NCBI GenBank assembly: GCA_026119935.1
Contig: JALRMH010000032.1
Coordinates: 62,001-126,000, forward strand
DNA: 64,000 nucleotides
Reading direction: 5' to 3'
Origin: Endothia cerciana
Taxonomy: Eukaryota > Ascomycota > Sordariomycetes > Diaporthales > Cryphonectriaceae
Under the pieces are notes generated by a model. The model saw only the letters and a list, made by a program, of their open reading frames with translations, did not search any database and had not been told where the DNA came from. Each line of letters opens with the position of its first letter. Within the stretch, counting starts at the first letter, position 1. Of this stretch, positions 53,885 through 64,000 are shown piece by piece. The translations under genes were made by a program, and so were the position numbers.

Positions 53885-55486
53885 TCAAGGATACCAACAA
53901 TATTCCGCAAAGCACGCATCACACCCGCTCGGCAGATTCGCGGAGCCAACCTCCTTCACCATGAGGCCGCAGGCAAGGCAGGATGCCCATGAACCGTCGC
54001 CGCCCTGGGAGACGACGTCGTTGCCATCAGAGATCATCGCGGCAGTCTCGGCGGCCGTGTACTCCAGCTGCAGTGTCGACGTATTGGAGGCGAACGTCCA
54101 GTCCGCGTTGGGCAGGTAGATTACGGTCACCGCCTCCGGCTCATCACAGCCGAAGAACTGCGCCTGCTTCGTGCTGAAGTTGCCCACGGCAGGGACCTGG
54201 GGGAACCGCCCGGCCAGGCGGCCTGTCAGTGTGGCCTCGTAAGCAGCCACCACGGCTTCGCCATCGGGGTAATCATCATCATCGTTGCCGTTGTCGTTGA
54301 TGATGAGGACCGAGACGTTGCGGCTGGGCTCGAGGAGAGGGAGGATTGGATCGTTGTGTTCAGGTTCCCCCCCGTCGACAAGATAAAGCGTATCGAGCCC
54401 GGAGACAGAGCTGGTCGTGGTCGATGTTGTGGAGTTGAACCCCTTGAACGGGTTGGCCAGGATGGAATAACCATACTCGGACGTTGGGGTGTACTCCTCA
54501 ATGATCTCCACGATGGAGCTTGGGAATTCCTCCGTGACATCGAAGCCCAGGGCGGGGTCGCAGACAAACTCTTCCAGGATGTTGGAGGATGTGCCCATCA
54601 CCCAGTCGATCCTGTCAAAACCCGTCGCGCATTCTGAGGTGAGGCCGTTGGTGAAGTTGCTTCCCAAGTACTTGGTGTTCACGAAGGCAGAGACATCATC
54701 CGACCACGAGCCAAATTCATAAGGATTGAACTCGAAAATGGCCTCTTCTTGCGTCGGCAAGCACTCCCCGTTTAAATAGTTGATCTTGGTAGCGGTTATG
54801 ATGGGAAACGGGACGTTGTAGGAGGTGAAATTCGACAGGGTGGTGATATTCGACATGGTGAAGGCTGGAGTGCCCTGTCCGCCAGCCATCACCTGGTAAG
54901 CCAGCTCTCTGCCCCAGGCGTCGACCAGGGACACGGGAAAGCCGGCTGAGGCCTTGGCTATGATGTCCTCTGCGATCTGTTCATAGTCGGCCACGGTAGC
55001 GGAACTGCTCGAGTTTAGGATCCCACCCGCAAGTTGCGCCTCCCATACGGTCGTCTCCAGATAGGATATCGTGGGCCAGTCCCCGGTGATGAGGGAGCTC
55101 AGAAGCCATGCCCCACCCGATAGGGCGGCGTGGTACGTGAGGGCCTGGTAAAGTCCTGCAGTGCTCGCGTCGCTGTCTCTGCTGTCCAGGGCTTGGACCA
55201 CGCCGGCACCGACGAGGAAGGCCCGGAAACCACCGCCCGAGGTAGACAGGGCGATAGTGGGCAGGCTCGTGGCGTCGACATCAGGAAGCGCACCTGCTAG
55301 CCACTCCTTGAGGGCAGTATCCGCATTTGCCTTCCGTGAGGTGACCCAACTGGCCTCGTCGCCAGAGATGCCATCTGCGGACCTCACAAGGGTTCCGCCT
55401 GGGCACGTAGCGTAGGAGGGGGAATACTCAGAAGAGGCAGCCAAAGCCACGGCGGGCGCGAATGACAGCAGGGCGAGGGACAGCAT
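53885..55486 (-). CDS. Secreted lysophospholipase / phospholipase B
   Basis: 533-aa single-exon secreted enzyme that removes acyl chains from phospholipids or lysophospholipids. Residues 1-17 (MLSLALLSFAPAVALAA) are the signal peptide. The catalytic domain resembles cytosolic PLA2: SGGGFRAF with Arg88 and the oxyanion glycines, ALSGGAW with nucleophile Ser123, and LYLVDGGE with catalytic Asp371. Many Asn-x-Ser/Thr sites and ~12 Cys fit a glycosylated, disulfide-bonded enzyme. Most fungal PLBs have GLSGGSW; here the flanks are Ala (ALSGGAW). The C-terminus ends CDACFAEYCWYP without a GPI signal, so it should be freely secreted. No intron is needed. Confidence 0.95.
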   Translation of the reverse strand: MLSLALLSFAPAVALAASSEYSPSYATCPGGTLVRSADGISGDEASWVTSRKANADTALKEWLAGALPDVDATSLPTIALSTSGGGFRAFLVGAGVVQALDSRDSDASTAGLYQALTYHAALSGGAWLLSSLITGDWPTISYLETTVWEAQLAGGILNSSSSATVADYEQIAEDIIAKASAGFPVSLVDAWGRELAYQVMAGGQGTPAFTMSNITTLSNFTSYNVPFPIITATKINYLNGECLPTQEEAIFEFNPYEFGSWSDDVSAFVNTKYLGSNFTNGLTSECATGFDRIDWVMGTSSNILEEFVCDPALGFDVTEEFPSSIVEIIEEYTPTSEYGYSILANPFKGFNSTTSTTTSSVSGLDTLYLVDGGEPEHNDPILPLLEPSRNVSVLIINDNGNDDDDYPDGEAVVAAYEATLTGRLAGRFPQVPAVGNFSTKQAQFFGCDEPEAVTVIYLPNADWTFASNTSTLQLEYTAAETAAMISDGNDVVSQGGDGSWASCLACGLMVKEVGSANLPSGCDACFAEYCWYP

Positions 55487-57102
55487 TGTGTCAGGGCCAC
55501 AGTTCTAAAACGAGCAGATGCTAGGGACGCGGACCGGAGATCGACCAGGCCCAGGTGTCGCCCGTCAAGGCAAAATGACGAGCCTTGGCATTTTTATATA
55601 AACCTGGGGAGGCTCACAGCCGGAGTGCCGGAGGTCAGGTAAGAATCTAGATTTGAAGGATGGTATCTGGATGTACCTCGTCATCGCCACTCGAGAAGCG
55701 AAGTATCATCTCACTCGATGCTACTACAGTACACTAACAACCTAGGCACCCTTGATCCTCTTTTTCTCCGATAGGGAATGACTAGCCCGTTCATCGATGA
55801 GACGCATCAGAGCCTGTTCGTGGCTATTGGGGGCTCCAGCAGGCGATATTGCGCACGGCACTCTAACCCGGTACGTCGGCCTTATCCTCTGCGATTGGCT
55901 CAACTGCACGTGGTCGGCAGCAATACAGCCGTCCCGGTGGGTCCCGCGAGGGGAGCATGCGTGTCTCCCGCTGTTTGTGCTATGCAGGCTGAAATGAAAA
56001 GGGGGACATGCTGACTGGCTTGATGGCGCAGGCCCCAAGGACACGCCGCACACGCGGGAGGTCGCGTGGCTGCCCTCGCTCCGCTGCCCACATGAGACAC
56101 CGTCGCATCCTGCTGTGCATAGTATATGGCGCCCATCCCATCCGGGTAATTATCTCCTGGGCCCAACGCCTTGGTTATGCGCTGTGTATTTTTAACGTCG
56201 CGTGGTGTAAGAAGATGCCAGGTTGCAGGTCCAGCACGCCATCCATCATATGTATACCGTTACCTCCGCTCGCCAGGAAGAAGCAGAACAAGAGAATACC
56301 ACCAGGCCGTTGCACCGTCCTGAGATGCATCGGCGACTCCACAGCTCCATTGTTGACCCGCTGCATGGCGCCTGGTCCGAGGATGCATTATCAAAGATAG
56401 TCTCAAAGTGTCGACCTCGAATTCGGATTCGGGAGTGTATACGATCTCGCAAGCTCACAAATGCAGCATTTGCACTGTTTGACTTTAGGCGTGAGCGGTC
56501 TGGATTAGGAATCCATATCGTCTGCTTTCAAACTATCAGTTCGCCCCGGTACTAATCTAGGCCCCTGAGGTGGATCGGTCATTGCTCTCATCGACTACCT
56601 TATTAGATGACCTTGGAAGCCTTGGAACACGTGGGGACTGAATCCACAATCCATACAACCACGAGCACCATTCAGCGATATGCAGGAGCGGGGACGTCAA
56701 CCCCCGACCCACACTGACCATCGCCCTCGCGGTCTTACAGCGATTCACTCGAGCGGACCATAGTAGAACTCAACTCTATCATAGGTAAGGTTCGGATCCT
56801 ACTTTAGATCCCGGACGACGACTTGTTCGAAGGATGGTTTAGGTATCACGACTTCATTTTCGCTCCCGCCACGACCTATTTGGTCAAGTGTCCCCAGTGA
56901 CCCTGTAATTAAATGGAACCCGCCTTTTCATGCTCTGTGTTTATATCACAGAGAGCATCTTCGTCGCGTGAATACTTGTGGTAGCGATGAGAACCGACAC
57001 GTGAACCCAATGATAGTTGCAGCCGCCGAAAAACACATCGCATGCGGATGTTGCTGTGCAGAAGACCTGGAGGGAGCCCATCGCGTGACCCGCAGGGCCA
57101 TT
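55487..57102. other. 1.6-kb spacer
   Basis: Phospholipase promoter at the left; otherwise no gene recognised. Confidence 0.4.
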
Positions 57103-59969
57103 TTAGCGCACGCGACCCACCAGAGTAGCAGTTATCACGAAGGCGACTAGTAGATGCGCCGAGTATTTGGGTACTGATGCGGCCTGAGCATCTGATATTT
57201 CCACGATTTGCGCCGTAGGGGTTGAGGGTAGGATTATTATGGAAGTACTATTGAGATCTCTCGATGAGGTACCGATTAGGCGCGAGCTGGTCATTGGTGG
57301 ACTATCTGAGCCTCGGCTGCTGACTGAGCTTGTATCTGGGCGAGGACTTGGTGGGCTTAGTGTGCGGATCTCGGCCGTGGATGAACTGGTTTTCTGTGGC
57401 CTATCTATCGTACTCGGAGTTGCCGGTATTGTCGTAGTTGCACTAGTGGCCTGAGGTCCGGTCCCATGGGGCCCAAAATAAGGCGTTCGGAGCTCTGCAA
57501 GAGCCGACGGTGCTCCAGTGTCGGTATCATATGAACAGAGCGGACAGACTGTTACGGTGCTGGTCATGCGGATCATCGGTGGCGGGGGTGTCGTGGCCCG
57601 CCAAACGGTGATAGTCGTATACTCCGCGCTGTGAATAGTGGAGGTAATCGTACTGGTTATGGTAGCGAGGCCCGTTGTGCTACTTGCTGGTTAGTCTTGC
57701 GAGGTACCGCTTGCAAATGAAGGCGCTGTCGTAGGATTTCCGATGGAGGCCCCGGTCGAGGGGCTGCCCCGCTGAGAACTCGTCGTTGTTCTGGTCGATG
57801 CAGCAGAAGGTGTGACTGACTCTGACGGTGAAGGAGCCGTCGAAGATAGGACCCTGATTGCGGATGACGAGAAACTCCAATCGGGTCTCTGCTGGGCAGA
57901 CGAGCTCGGAGATGACGAGGTGGCGGAACCTGTCGATGCCTGGCCCGAGTAGGAATCGATCGCAGCTGGAACAACAGCACCCGACGGTGTAGATATTGTT
58001 GGAGAAATGCTCACCATACCCCCTATAGATAAGCTCTGAGCCTCGCTGGTATGTTGGGGTAGGTTTGTTGACAGGGTGCTTGTAATTAAACTTGCTCAAG
58101 GTAAAGATCGCCGGGTTGGTAGACGAGTCCAGGTCGGACGAGCTCAGTGCCGATAAGGACGGAAACAATTCTGAGTTCTTGAAACCTCGGGAAGAGATCC
58201 GTGGGGTGGTGCTCAGGCTGTCTCGTGCCAAAGGACCTGAGCTAGCAGATAGGATAGAGGAGATAGCGACTGCTGAGGAGGTAGCAGACAGTGTCGAGGA
58301 AGTAACTGGGCTGGATAGTGCAGATGTTACGGAGCTCAACACAAGTGATAAGACAGCCAAGGAGGAGGATGGATTCTGAATCGACAAATCCGAGCGCGAA
58401 GAGGTAGCAAACAATGAAGTTAGTCCGGAGAGGCTCATTGTTGCCGGGGCGCTTTGTGCGGATAACGAGCTAAAGGACGATGCTGAGCTCGCTAAGAGCT
58501 GTATACGGTAACATCGTAGGATTCGCAGATGGTGTTCTTGTAACGGAACTAGAGGACGACGAGGCTCCACCGGGCGTTATAGGAGATGTAAAGCTCGCAG
58601 ACCTGGTCGTGTAGGAATTCTCGGATGACAAGAGTGATATGAGGGCTACAGCCGAGCTGTCGAAGACGCTTGTAGAATTTTGAACGGATGTAGTGGAGCC
58701 TGGTATGCCTGAAATGCTTTGGCTGGTTGGCTGCCTTCGAAAGATGGTAATAGTTATGAGTGGAAGGGTCACAAGGAAAAATGACTTGCTGTCACCCGGT
58801 TCAGATGTACCCTACAAGATGCAACAGGAACTTGGGCAGACTCAAGTCGATTAGTCGGAAGACATGCTTGCAGTAGCCACCGCCGTGGACGAGCCTTTAG
58901 AACTGAATGGTGGAAGTGTGGAGCTCGGGCTTACAAACGCCAGCGACGACGAAGAGCTAGTCAAGTAGATACTTGTGGACAGCAGCGTGCTCGAAGCGGT
59001 ATTGATATTTGTTGCTATAGATAAAACTTGAATATTAGATGAGGGAAGTGTAGAGCTCGAAGTGGGTATCGTGGTCGGCGAAGGTGTTAAAGGGCTGGTT
59101 GAGGAAATCCTAGTTGATAGAAGCGTACTAGCTACTATGAAAAGGCTAAGAGATTACAAATGAAAAAGTCGATAGGGCCCCCGGGATTGCATCCACGTTG
59201 TTGATGAAGATTGCTGAGTCGACAAAGGCATCCTGTAGGTCGCGTATCACCAAGGTGATTTTGTGTGATCCTGGTATGGTGGTGTAGTTAATGTAGAGCA
59301 GATTCGGGGTGAACTGGTAATTGCTGCCGTCGCCGTATGACAGGTCCAGAGCACTATCACAGTCTATGTATGACCCCTTCAAATACTCCATGCTCATTTG
59401 TGCTGTTGAGGCAACATGGTCAAGAGATACTCCACATTCGCACAGGTTCAGCTTCGCAACTGGAGTATCGTCGACGAGATGCACCATGACATCCCGCGGA
59501 TCATTACCATTATTTAGTATACCTAACATGAGTTAGGCACAGCCATGTGGACCACTGACCTGGATGCATATGCCACCGTCCTTAGTATCCCGTTCCTAGT
59601 ACAAATTCCATGCTGAGAATGCGGCATCAAAGGAGTCGCTCCCGCAACATTGCGATCCAGTGAAGTTGTTGTTTATTGACTAATTACCGTGCAGATTCGC
59701 ACCTACCGCCCACCCTGTGGTCAAAAGAGCGCTACATGTCATGTCCCATGGCCCGTTTGTAAAGACACCTGAACAATCCTCGACTCCTTGGAAAGAGACA
59801 CTGTTGAGGGCCAAAGCAACATAGGATATGTTGAAAGGAAAACCAGAGCATTTTCTGCTAAACCTTCCCCAGAATCGGTTGCAACGACTGCCGTGTTGGC
59901 TTGGGCCCAAGCCCCTGAGGTAGCGAGCGAAGAAAAGCCAAGGATCTTGAGAAGCGAAAGTTCCGTCAT
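57103..59969 (-). pseudogene. Decayed Ser/Thr-rich GPI adhesin-like gene
   Basis: A signal peptide starts at 59969 (MTELSLLKILGFSSLATSGA). It is followed in another frame by FNISYVALALNSVSFQGVED, CSGVFTNGPWDMTCSALLTT and GSQCCGSDSFDAAFSAWNLY, then at 59146-59529 by CDSALDLSYGDGSNYQF and SHKITLVIRDLQDAFVDSAI. Together these resemble the start (threshold 'FxNG..D.G..LTTG') and end ('H.iklvI.D..D...DSa.F') of a choice-of-anchor-L-type domain. Positions 57700-59110 read almost entirely Ser/Thr in three alternating frames. The last part, 57103-57690, includes TSTITSTIHSAEYTTITVW and a hydrophobic GPI-type tail (YSAHLLVAFVITATLVG). At least three frame changes and an in-frame TAA (GTSQD-stop-PASS) interrupt it. 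A functional ancestor of roughly 900 aa on the cell surface is inferred; introns might explain some but not all breaks. Confidence 0.6.
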
Positions 59970-61255
59970 GTCCCACTTGAAGAAGTGTCCATCTAGATGC
60001 TTAGTAAATTGACAAATGGAATCGCAGTTCCAAGCGATGGTCTGACTTTCGCGACGCTGTAGTGAGCTCACGTCATTCTTGGACCAAGGAGAAGCCTGGG
60101 GGTCGAGAGATTGGGTTCGGAATTTGGAAATGAAAAGGATAGGTGCGTGAGGGGACACCAGGAAACCCCAAGGCCGTATGCAACGGTTCACCATGGCAGT
60201 AACTCGATCAAAATTCTAACAAGCCGCTCCGATGATTTATTGTGAATGTACTTCTGACATTGCCTTATTTCAAGGTAACGGCTGAGGCGTTCGTTTTGCC
60301 TTTGATATCTCACCTAAAGATCTGGCAATCACATTTTCTGCCTGTACGACTTTAGTACATCCGTCATCCTTGCTGATCTCAGCGAAATATCATTTGCATG
60401 TACCGAATTACCCTATTTCATCAAGCCTACGTCTTTAATTGACCATTATGTTTTCCGAATGCACGTGTGATCAGGCAGAAATATTAAACATGGTCGTAGC
60501 AACACGTCTAAGCCTTCTTGTTGACAATTCCCTACAGTGGAGTCAGGTACCTAAATGAGAAGTATAGTCTACAGATGCACAATGCTAGTTTCGTCCTCAG
60601 GCGTTCGAGGAACCAGTGGAGGAAGGTGAGGGTTGGCTCAAAACATAGTACTACTGCTGTGGTATGTAAGGAAAGTTATATAGCGCTTTAGGGAGGAATA
60701 TATGAGCCAGGATGGTACTTATGCCGCCGACGAGAGACGAGGTCTCCAATCTCCAGACATTCTGCTAGTAATGTAATTACCACCTTCTCTTAACGAGTTT
60801 GTATCCTCTCTCTAGAACACAACGTGACTATACATAGACGACTTCTAGGTCACATGCCTCAATGAAAGGCTCGTTGAGGCTACATAGTACAGCGTAACCC
60901 TCAACGCGGTGACCGTTCGCCAGACCTTTGGACGCGCCAGTTTCGCCTAACACGTACTACTTTGTCGCACAAACACATGTGCAAAGTAGCTAGCTATGAG
61001 CACGGAAATCCCCCGTAGTTTCATCCATCCCGCGTAGAGCCGAGACAAATTGTATCACACGGTGAAAAGTCCAAAAAAAAGTTACGTACACAGATCCACA
61101 AAGGCAAAAAAGAACCCTTAGCGTCTGTACAGATTGACCTGAACATGTTTTTGTTTGTGATCGGTGAAACAAATACCAGCGAATACCATCTGCTCGGCTG
61201 GCGTGACTTCGAGAATAGCAGTGCCTGCTCTTATTGTCTTGTCAATTAATAGGGC
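59970..61255. other. 1.3-kb AT-rich spacer
   Basis: No gene recognised. Confidence 0.4.
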
Positions 61256-62082
61256 TCAGTTAGGTTGCGGCCGGTTAAGTGCAAAGTGGACCGGGTCATC
61301 ATCCTTGGGTTTCGACGCGAAGAACCGCCTCATCTCGGTCTTCCAATCCGCCTCGACGTCAATTCGAACTGCGCACTCGAACTGAGTATCCTCCTTGCGC
61401 TTCAGCAAGGTCGCCGCGCGAAAAGAGGAGGGCACGCCAGACTTGGCCGTTGCGTTTTTGTGGATAGTCCACACGAATCCTGTAGTTTTCCCATACTCGT
61501 TGCACACTGTGTGGCCCTTGAGCATCGTGAAATCCGTCCGTGTTGTGTCTTTGTATTTGGACCAAGTATACTTACCTCCGAGACTGGAATTTTCGTTGAC
61601 ACCAACATTGAGATTCGCCTCGCGGCCTTGCTCCGTATGAATGGTTTTCTTGGTTTCCAAGAGCGCCCACCGCCGCGCAGGGGCTATGGCGTGAACTTCG
61701 GGTGCAGGCGAGCCTTATACGGAGCTGCTGAACTCGAAGTTGACCTGGGCTAATGCGACACGTTAGAATCTCTTGGACGTATCAAACTCAAGGTCGTAGA
61801 CGAGAAGGGTCGCATAGACGTCGGAGTCTAACCCAAGACTCCCGTGAATAACAGCCTTGGATTTACATTTGATCATCGTCGGCAGGGCCGTGATGATTGG
61901 TGATAATTTCGCGTTGGAGCCCGGTTCCTTGGATCATTGAGGGTATGGAACCCTCCCGGCTGCCTACAACTTTAAAGTTCGAGGCTGAATGAAGTCTCGC
62001 TGTCTTCGAAGTAAGAGCCTCCGTATGTGCCCTCCTCCTGCCGGTTATCGACAATACCTTGGCTCTGCTGATGTTCTGCCAT
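61256..62082 (-). pseudogene. Decayed fungal protein of unknown function
   Basis: An ATG at 62082 opens MAEHQQSQGIVDNRQEEG and runs 36 codons to a TAA. A second frame gives KSKAVIHGSLGLDSDVYATL and LLVYDLEFDTSKRF, then TAA, then RVALAQVNFEFSSS and another TAA. A third frame, open from about 61690 to 61256, reads EVHAIAPARRWALLETKK, NSSLGGKYTWSKYKD, GFVWTIHKNATAKSGVPSSF and RAATLLKRKEDTQFECAVRI, ending DDDPVHFALNRPQPN. In this order the blocks match a widespread fungal family of unknown function. The TAA after KRF lies in the same frame on both sides and would fit a Gln codon (CAA) changed by C-to-T. The 3' half is intact (~145 codons). An unrecognised intron could remove one stop, but not the frame changes. 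Confidence 0.6.
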
Positions 62083-63140
62083 GACTGGTGATTGTGAATG
62101 GTGTGTTCATCTGGTGTCTGATCATGAGGCGGCTACCAGAGTGGTGCAGCTTTACGAATCACAACAAGATTCAGAAAGTCTGAATCCCAGGAAACTTTCA
62201 TGTCGTGCCGACAGGATTTCTCACCACTGTCATGAAGACCTCGGGGGATGTGTAGGAGTCGCTACAGTCCTAGTTCAGCTGAAGGGGGAAAATTGTTCCC
62301 AGAAACACCAACTAGACATTGTTCTACAGCAGCTGAGTGTGTGGTGACTGTGTAGTATTACAGAGTGCGAATCCGTACACAGTAAAGTACAGTCAGCCAA
62401 TGTACATACGAAAGTATATTTACTAGTAAGCTAAATATATAAGGAATAGTTTCTCATAGTTAGTAGATAGTTTCTTTATAGCTCTTTAATTATTAACCTT
62501 TATTTATATAAGGACACCTCAGGACAATTCAGGGTTAGGATTACCAACATAGGTGGATAGTACCATACCCAGCATGAAGGATATGTAGCAAGCCACCGTA
62601 CCCAGTCTGAAGAGCTGAGTATATGAAGGATGGGACTTCCTATGGTTATTAGATAGTTTCCTTCATAGGTCTTCAGTCGCCAATCTAAGTTCAGTCTTAC
62701 TCTCTAAGTCTGAACCCAATACGGCTAATAGCACTCGCGTCAATCATTGAACATCATTGGAGTCATAAGCGTGTTTCTGTATTGGAACCAGAAGGTATAC
62801 ACTCTTCCCCGTCTCTGCTAACATAAACCTTTGTGGTACTTCTAGGTTTGTTAGACCAGGCAGTGCTCATTACATCCAGATGAGTTCTTAGGCTGTTAGT
62901 GCTTACGAAATCTAAAATCTAAGGGGCGACGCAGTCTGCTTAGCATTTAAAAACCCTATGGCGGGTCAAGCCATGATTTGCCTGTATACACACTGAATAT
63001 AATCCTTGGCCTCCTATATTTACACGTGAGAATGATAGATCACCTTTTCCACGACTTTATCACAAACTCAGTTGAGTGAAACGCCTAGACGAAGTGCCAA
63101 ACAGCGTTTACGATCCGATGTGGTATCAAAACCAGAGTCA
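62083..63140. other. 1.1-kb AT-rich region with diverged direct repeats
   Basis: No gene recognised. Contains a repeated ~58-bp block (see separate entry) and many TATA-like stretches. Confidence 0.45.
62430..62673. repeat. Diverged direct repeat, ~58 bp, 184 bp apart
   Basis: Block A (62430-62486) and block B (62614-62673) align along most of their length. The shared core is TTAGTAGATAGTTTCTTT versus TTATTAGATAGTTTCCTT, followed by ATAGCTCTT versus ATAGGTCTT. A shorter similar pair (ACCCAGCATGAAGGATATG and ACCCAGTCTGAAGAGCTG) lies between them. Possibly part of a decayed mobile element. Confidence 0.6.
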
Positions 63141-64000
63141 CTATAGATCATAGCCATACTCGTGTACGACCCCGGTCCTCTTGGACCTCTTACACTTCGA
63201 AGATGCGGAAGACGTCGAGGCAGTAGCCGAAGCAGAGGCTGCAGTCCCGGTGCTGGAGGCATTGCTCGTGCTAGCACTACTGCTGACTTGATAATTGATA
63301 ATCTTCTGCGCGGCCTTTTCGGCGACAATCATGATGATGGCCTGGGTATTTCCGGTTGGTAGGTCAGGATGAATCGAGGCGTCGGCAACAAAGAGGTTGT
63401 CCGTTCCGTAAACTTTGGTGTCGGTGTCGACCACCGAAGTTCCGTTGGCCCGTCCGTCGTCCGTTCCCCTGCGGCTTTTGTCAGTGAATTGTCTCCCATA
63501 AACGGCAGCCTTTAGCATGTCTTGGGAGCAGTTTCGGGAGAGAATTGCTCTCAAGAGCTCACATAAGGAGTCCAAAGTGGCTGGAAACGAGGGAATAGAA
63601 CACAAAATAATACGAACATCCGGGTTGAACCCATCCAGTGGTCACCACTGATCAGGTTATCGGTGATGATGGAATCTACCGTAGCCGACGCCGAGGAATA
63701 AGACATGCTGTTGTTGGACGCGACGGCCACACTGCCATTTGTGATATCGAGCCACCACTGGACCCAAGCGGACATGGCATCGTAATCGACATCCGAGGCG
63801 AGCCAAGGCTTCGTATTCAGGACAGTGTTGCCAGTAGCATCAATCCCGAGCTCGCCGGTAGAGCTTGCGCCATGGGTGAGGAAAGCCTTCACAGTCACAA
63901 CACCATTTGCCATGGCAGACACAGTGCCTTGGAAGTAACGCGTACGACCGTCGGAGGAGTTCGTCGAGGTCCAAAGGTGCATTCGCTGGGCAGCTTGGGT
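63141..64000 (-). CDS. GMC oxidoreductase, C-terminal part (cellobiose-dehydrogenase-like; cut by right edge)
   Basis: Last ~237 residues of a GMC flavoprotein that would oxidise a sugar or alcohol, most similar to the flavin domain of cellobiose dehydrogenases. Exons 63618-64000 (partial) and 63141-63468; the 149-nt intron (GTTCGT...CGCAG) restores STRMGTDDGRANGTSVV across the join. Visible: YFQGTVSAM, VTVKAFLTHGASSTGELGI, AWVQWWLDI, then DHWMGSTRMG carrying the catalytic His (NHW/DHW), then VYGTDNLFVADASIHPDLPT and GNTQAIIMIVAEKAAQKII with the second catalytic position (Asn in GNTQ). The protein ends in a Ser/Ala/Thr linker of ~30 residues and a basic KCKRSKR tail. No cellulose-binding module follows, although such linkers often precede one. 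The N-terminal FAD-binding region and any cytochrome domain lie beyond the right edge. Confidence 0.92.

Noticed and set aside
1..64000. CRISPR arrays, bacterial operons, insertion sequences, rRNA genes.
   Set aside because: None seen; intron structure and gene families are eukaryotic and fungal.

Overview
The window looks like nuclear DNA of a filamentous ascomycete, most likely a Sordariomycete. Genes are split by short introns (46-306 nt) with GT-AG (rarely GC-AG) ends and CTRAY-like branch points. The gene set is typically fungal: a HET-domain relic, a SUR7/PalI protein, a lunapark homologue, a GRIP golgin, a DMATS prenyltransferase, a CarO-type opsin with a CarX-type carotenoid oxygenase, a phospholipase B and a GMC flavoprotein. 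All calls come from reading translations and splice sites by eye; no database search was run.

Layout. 0-2.7 kb: a divergent cytochrome P450 (cut by the left edge) and a DMATS-type aromatic prenyltransferase, probably the edge of a secondary-metabolite cluster, with a dead alpha/beta hydrolase beside it (3.7-4.1 kb). 4.5-10 kb: a light-driven proton-pump opsin and, divergently, the retinal-forming oxygenase that would supply its chromophore. 11-13.4 kb: a DUF1479 protein. 18-24.2 kb: divergent lunapark (ER network) and GRIP golgin (Golgi tethering) genes. 24.6-30.4 kb: a zinc alcohol dehydrogenase, a GNAT acetyltransferase and an SREBP-type bHLH factor with no membrane domain. 34.7-39.5 kb: a small secreted GPI-type protein, a SET-domain protein and a CorA-like membrane protein with an apparent one-base frameshift. 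41.5-43.1 kb: a broken HET gene. 43.8-47.2 kb: a glutathione S-transferase with a 10-nt micro-exon and a SUR7/PalI protein with a 14-nt micro-exon. 50.2-55.5 kb: a conserved protein of unknown function, an alpha/beta hydrolase and a secreted phospholipase B. 57.1-62.1 kb: two decayed genes, one a Ser/Thr-rich adhesin-like gene. 63.1-64 kb: the 3' end of a GMC (cellobiose-dehydrogenase-like) flavoprotein.

Gene density is uneven. Several 3-4.6 kb stretches (13.4-18.0, 30.4-34.7, 47.2-50.2 kb) hold no gene I can support, and at least four loci are decayed. Some disruptive stop codons fit C-to-T/G-to-A changes (TAG where Trp is expected, TAA where Gln would fit), as repeat-induced point mutation would produce. 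The clearest functional modules are the opsin/retinal pair and the P450/prenyltransferase pair. Exon coordinates given are those where splice sites, reading phase and protein family agree.
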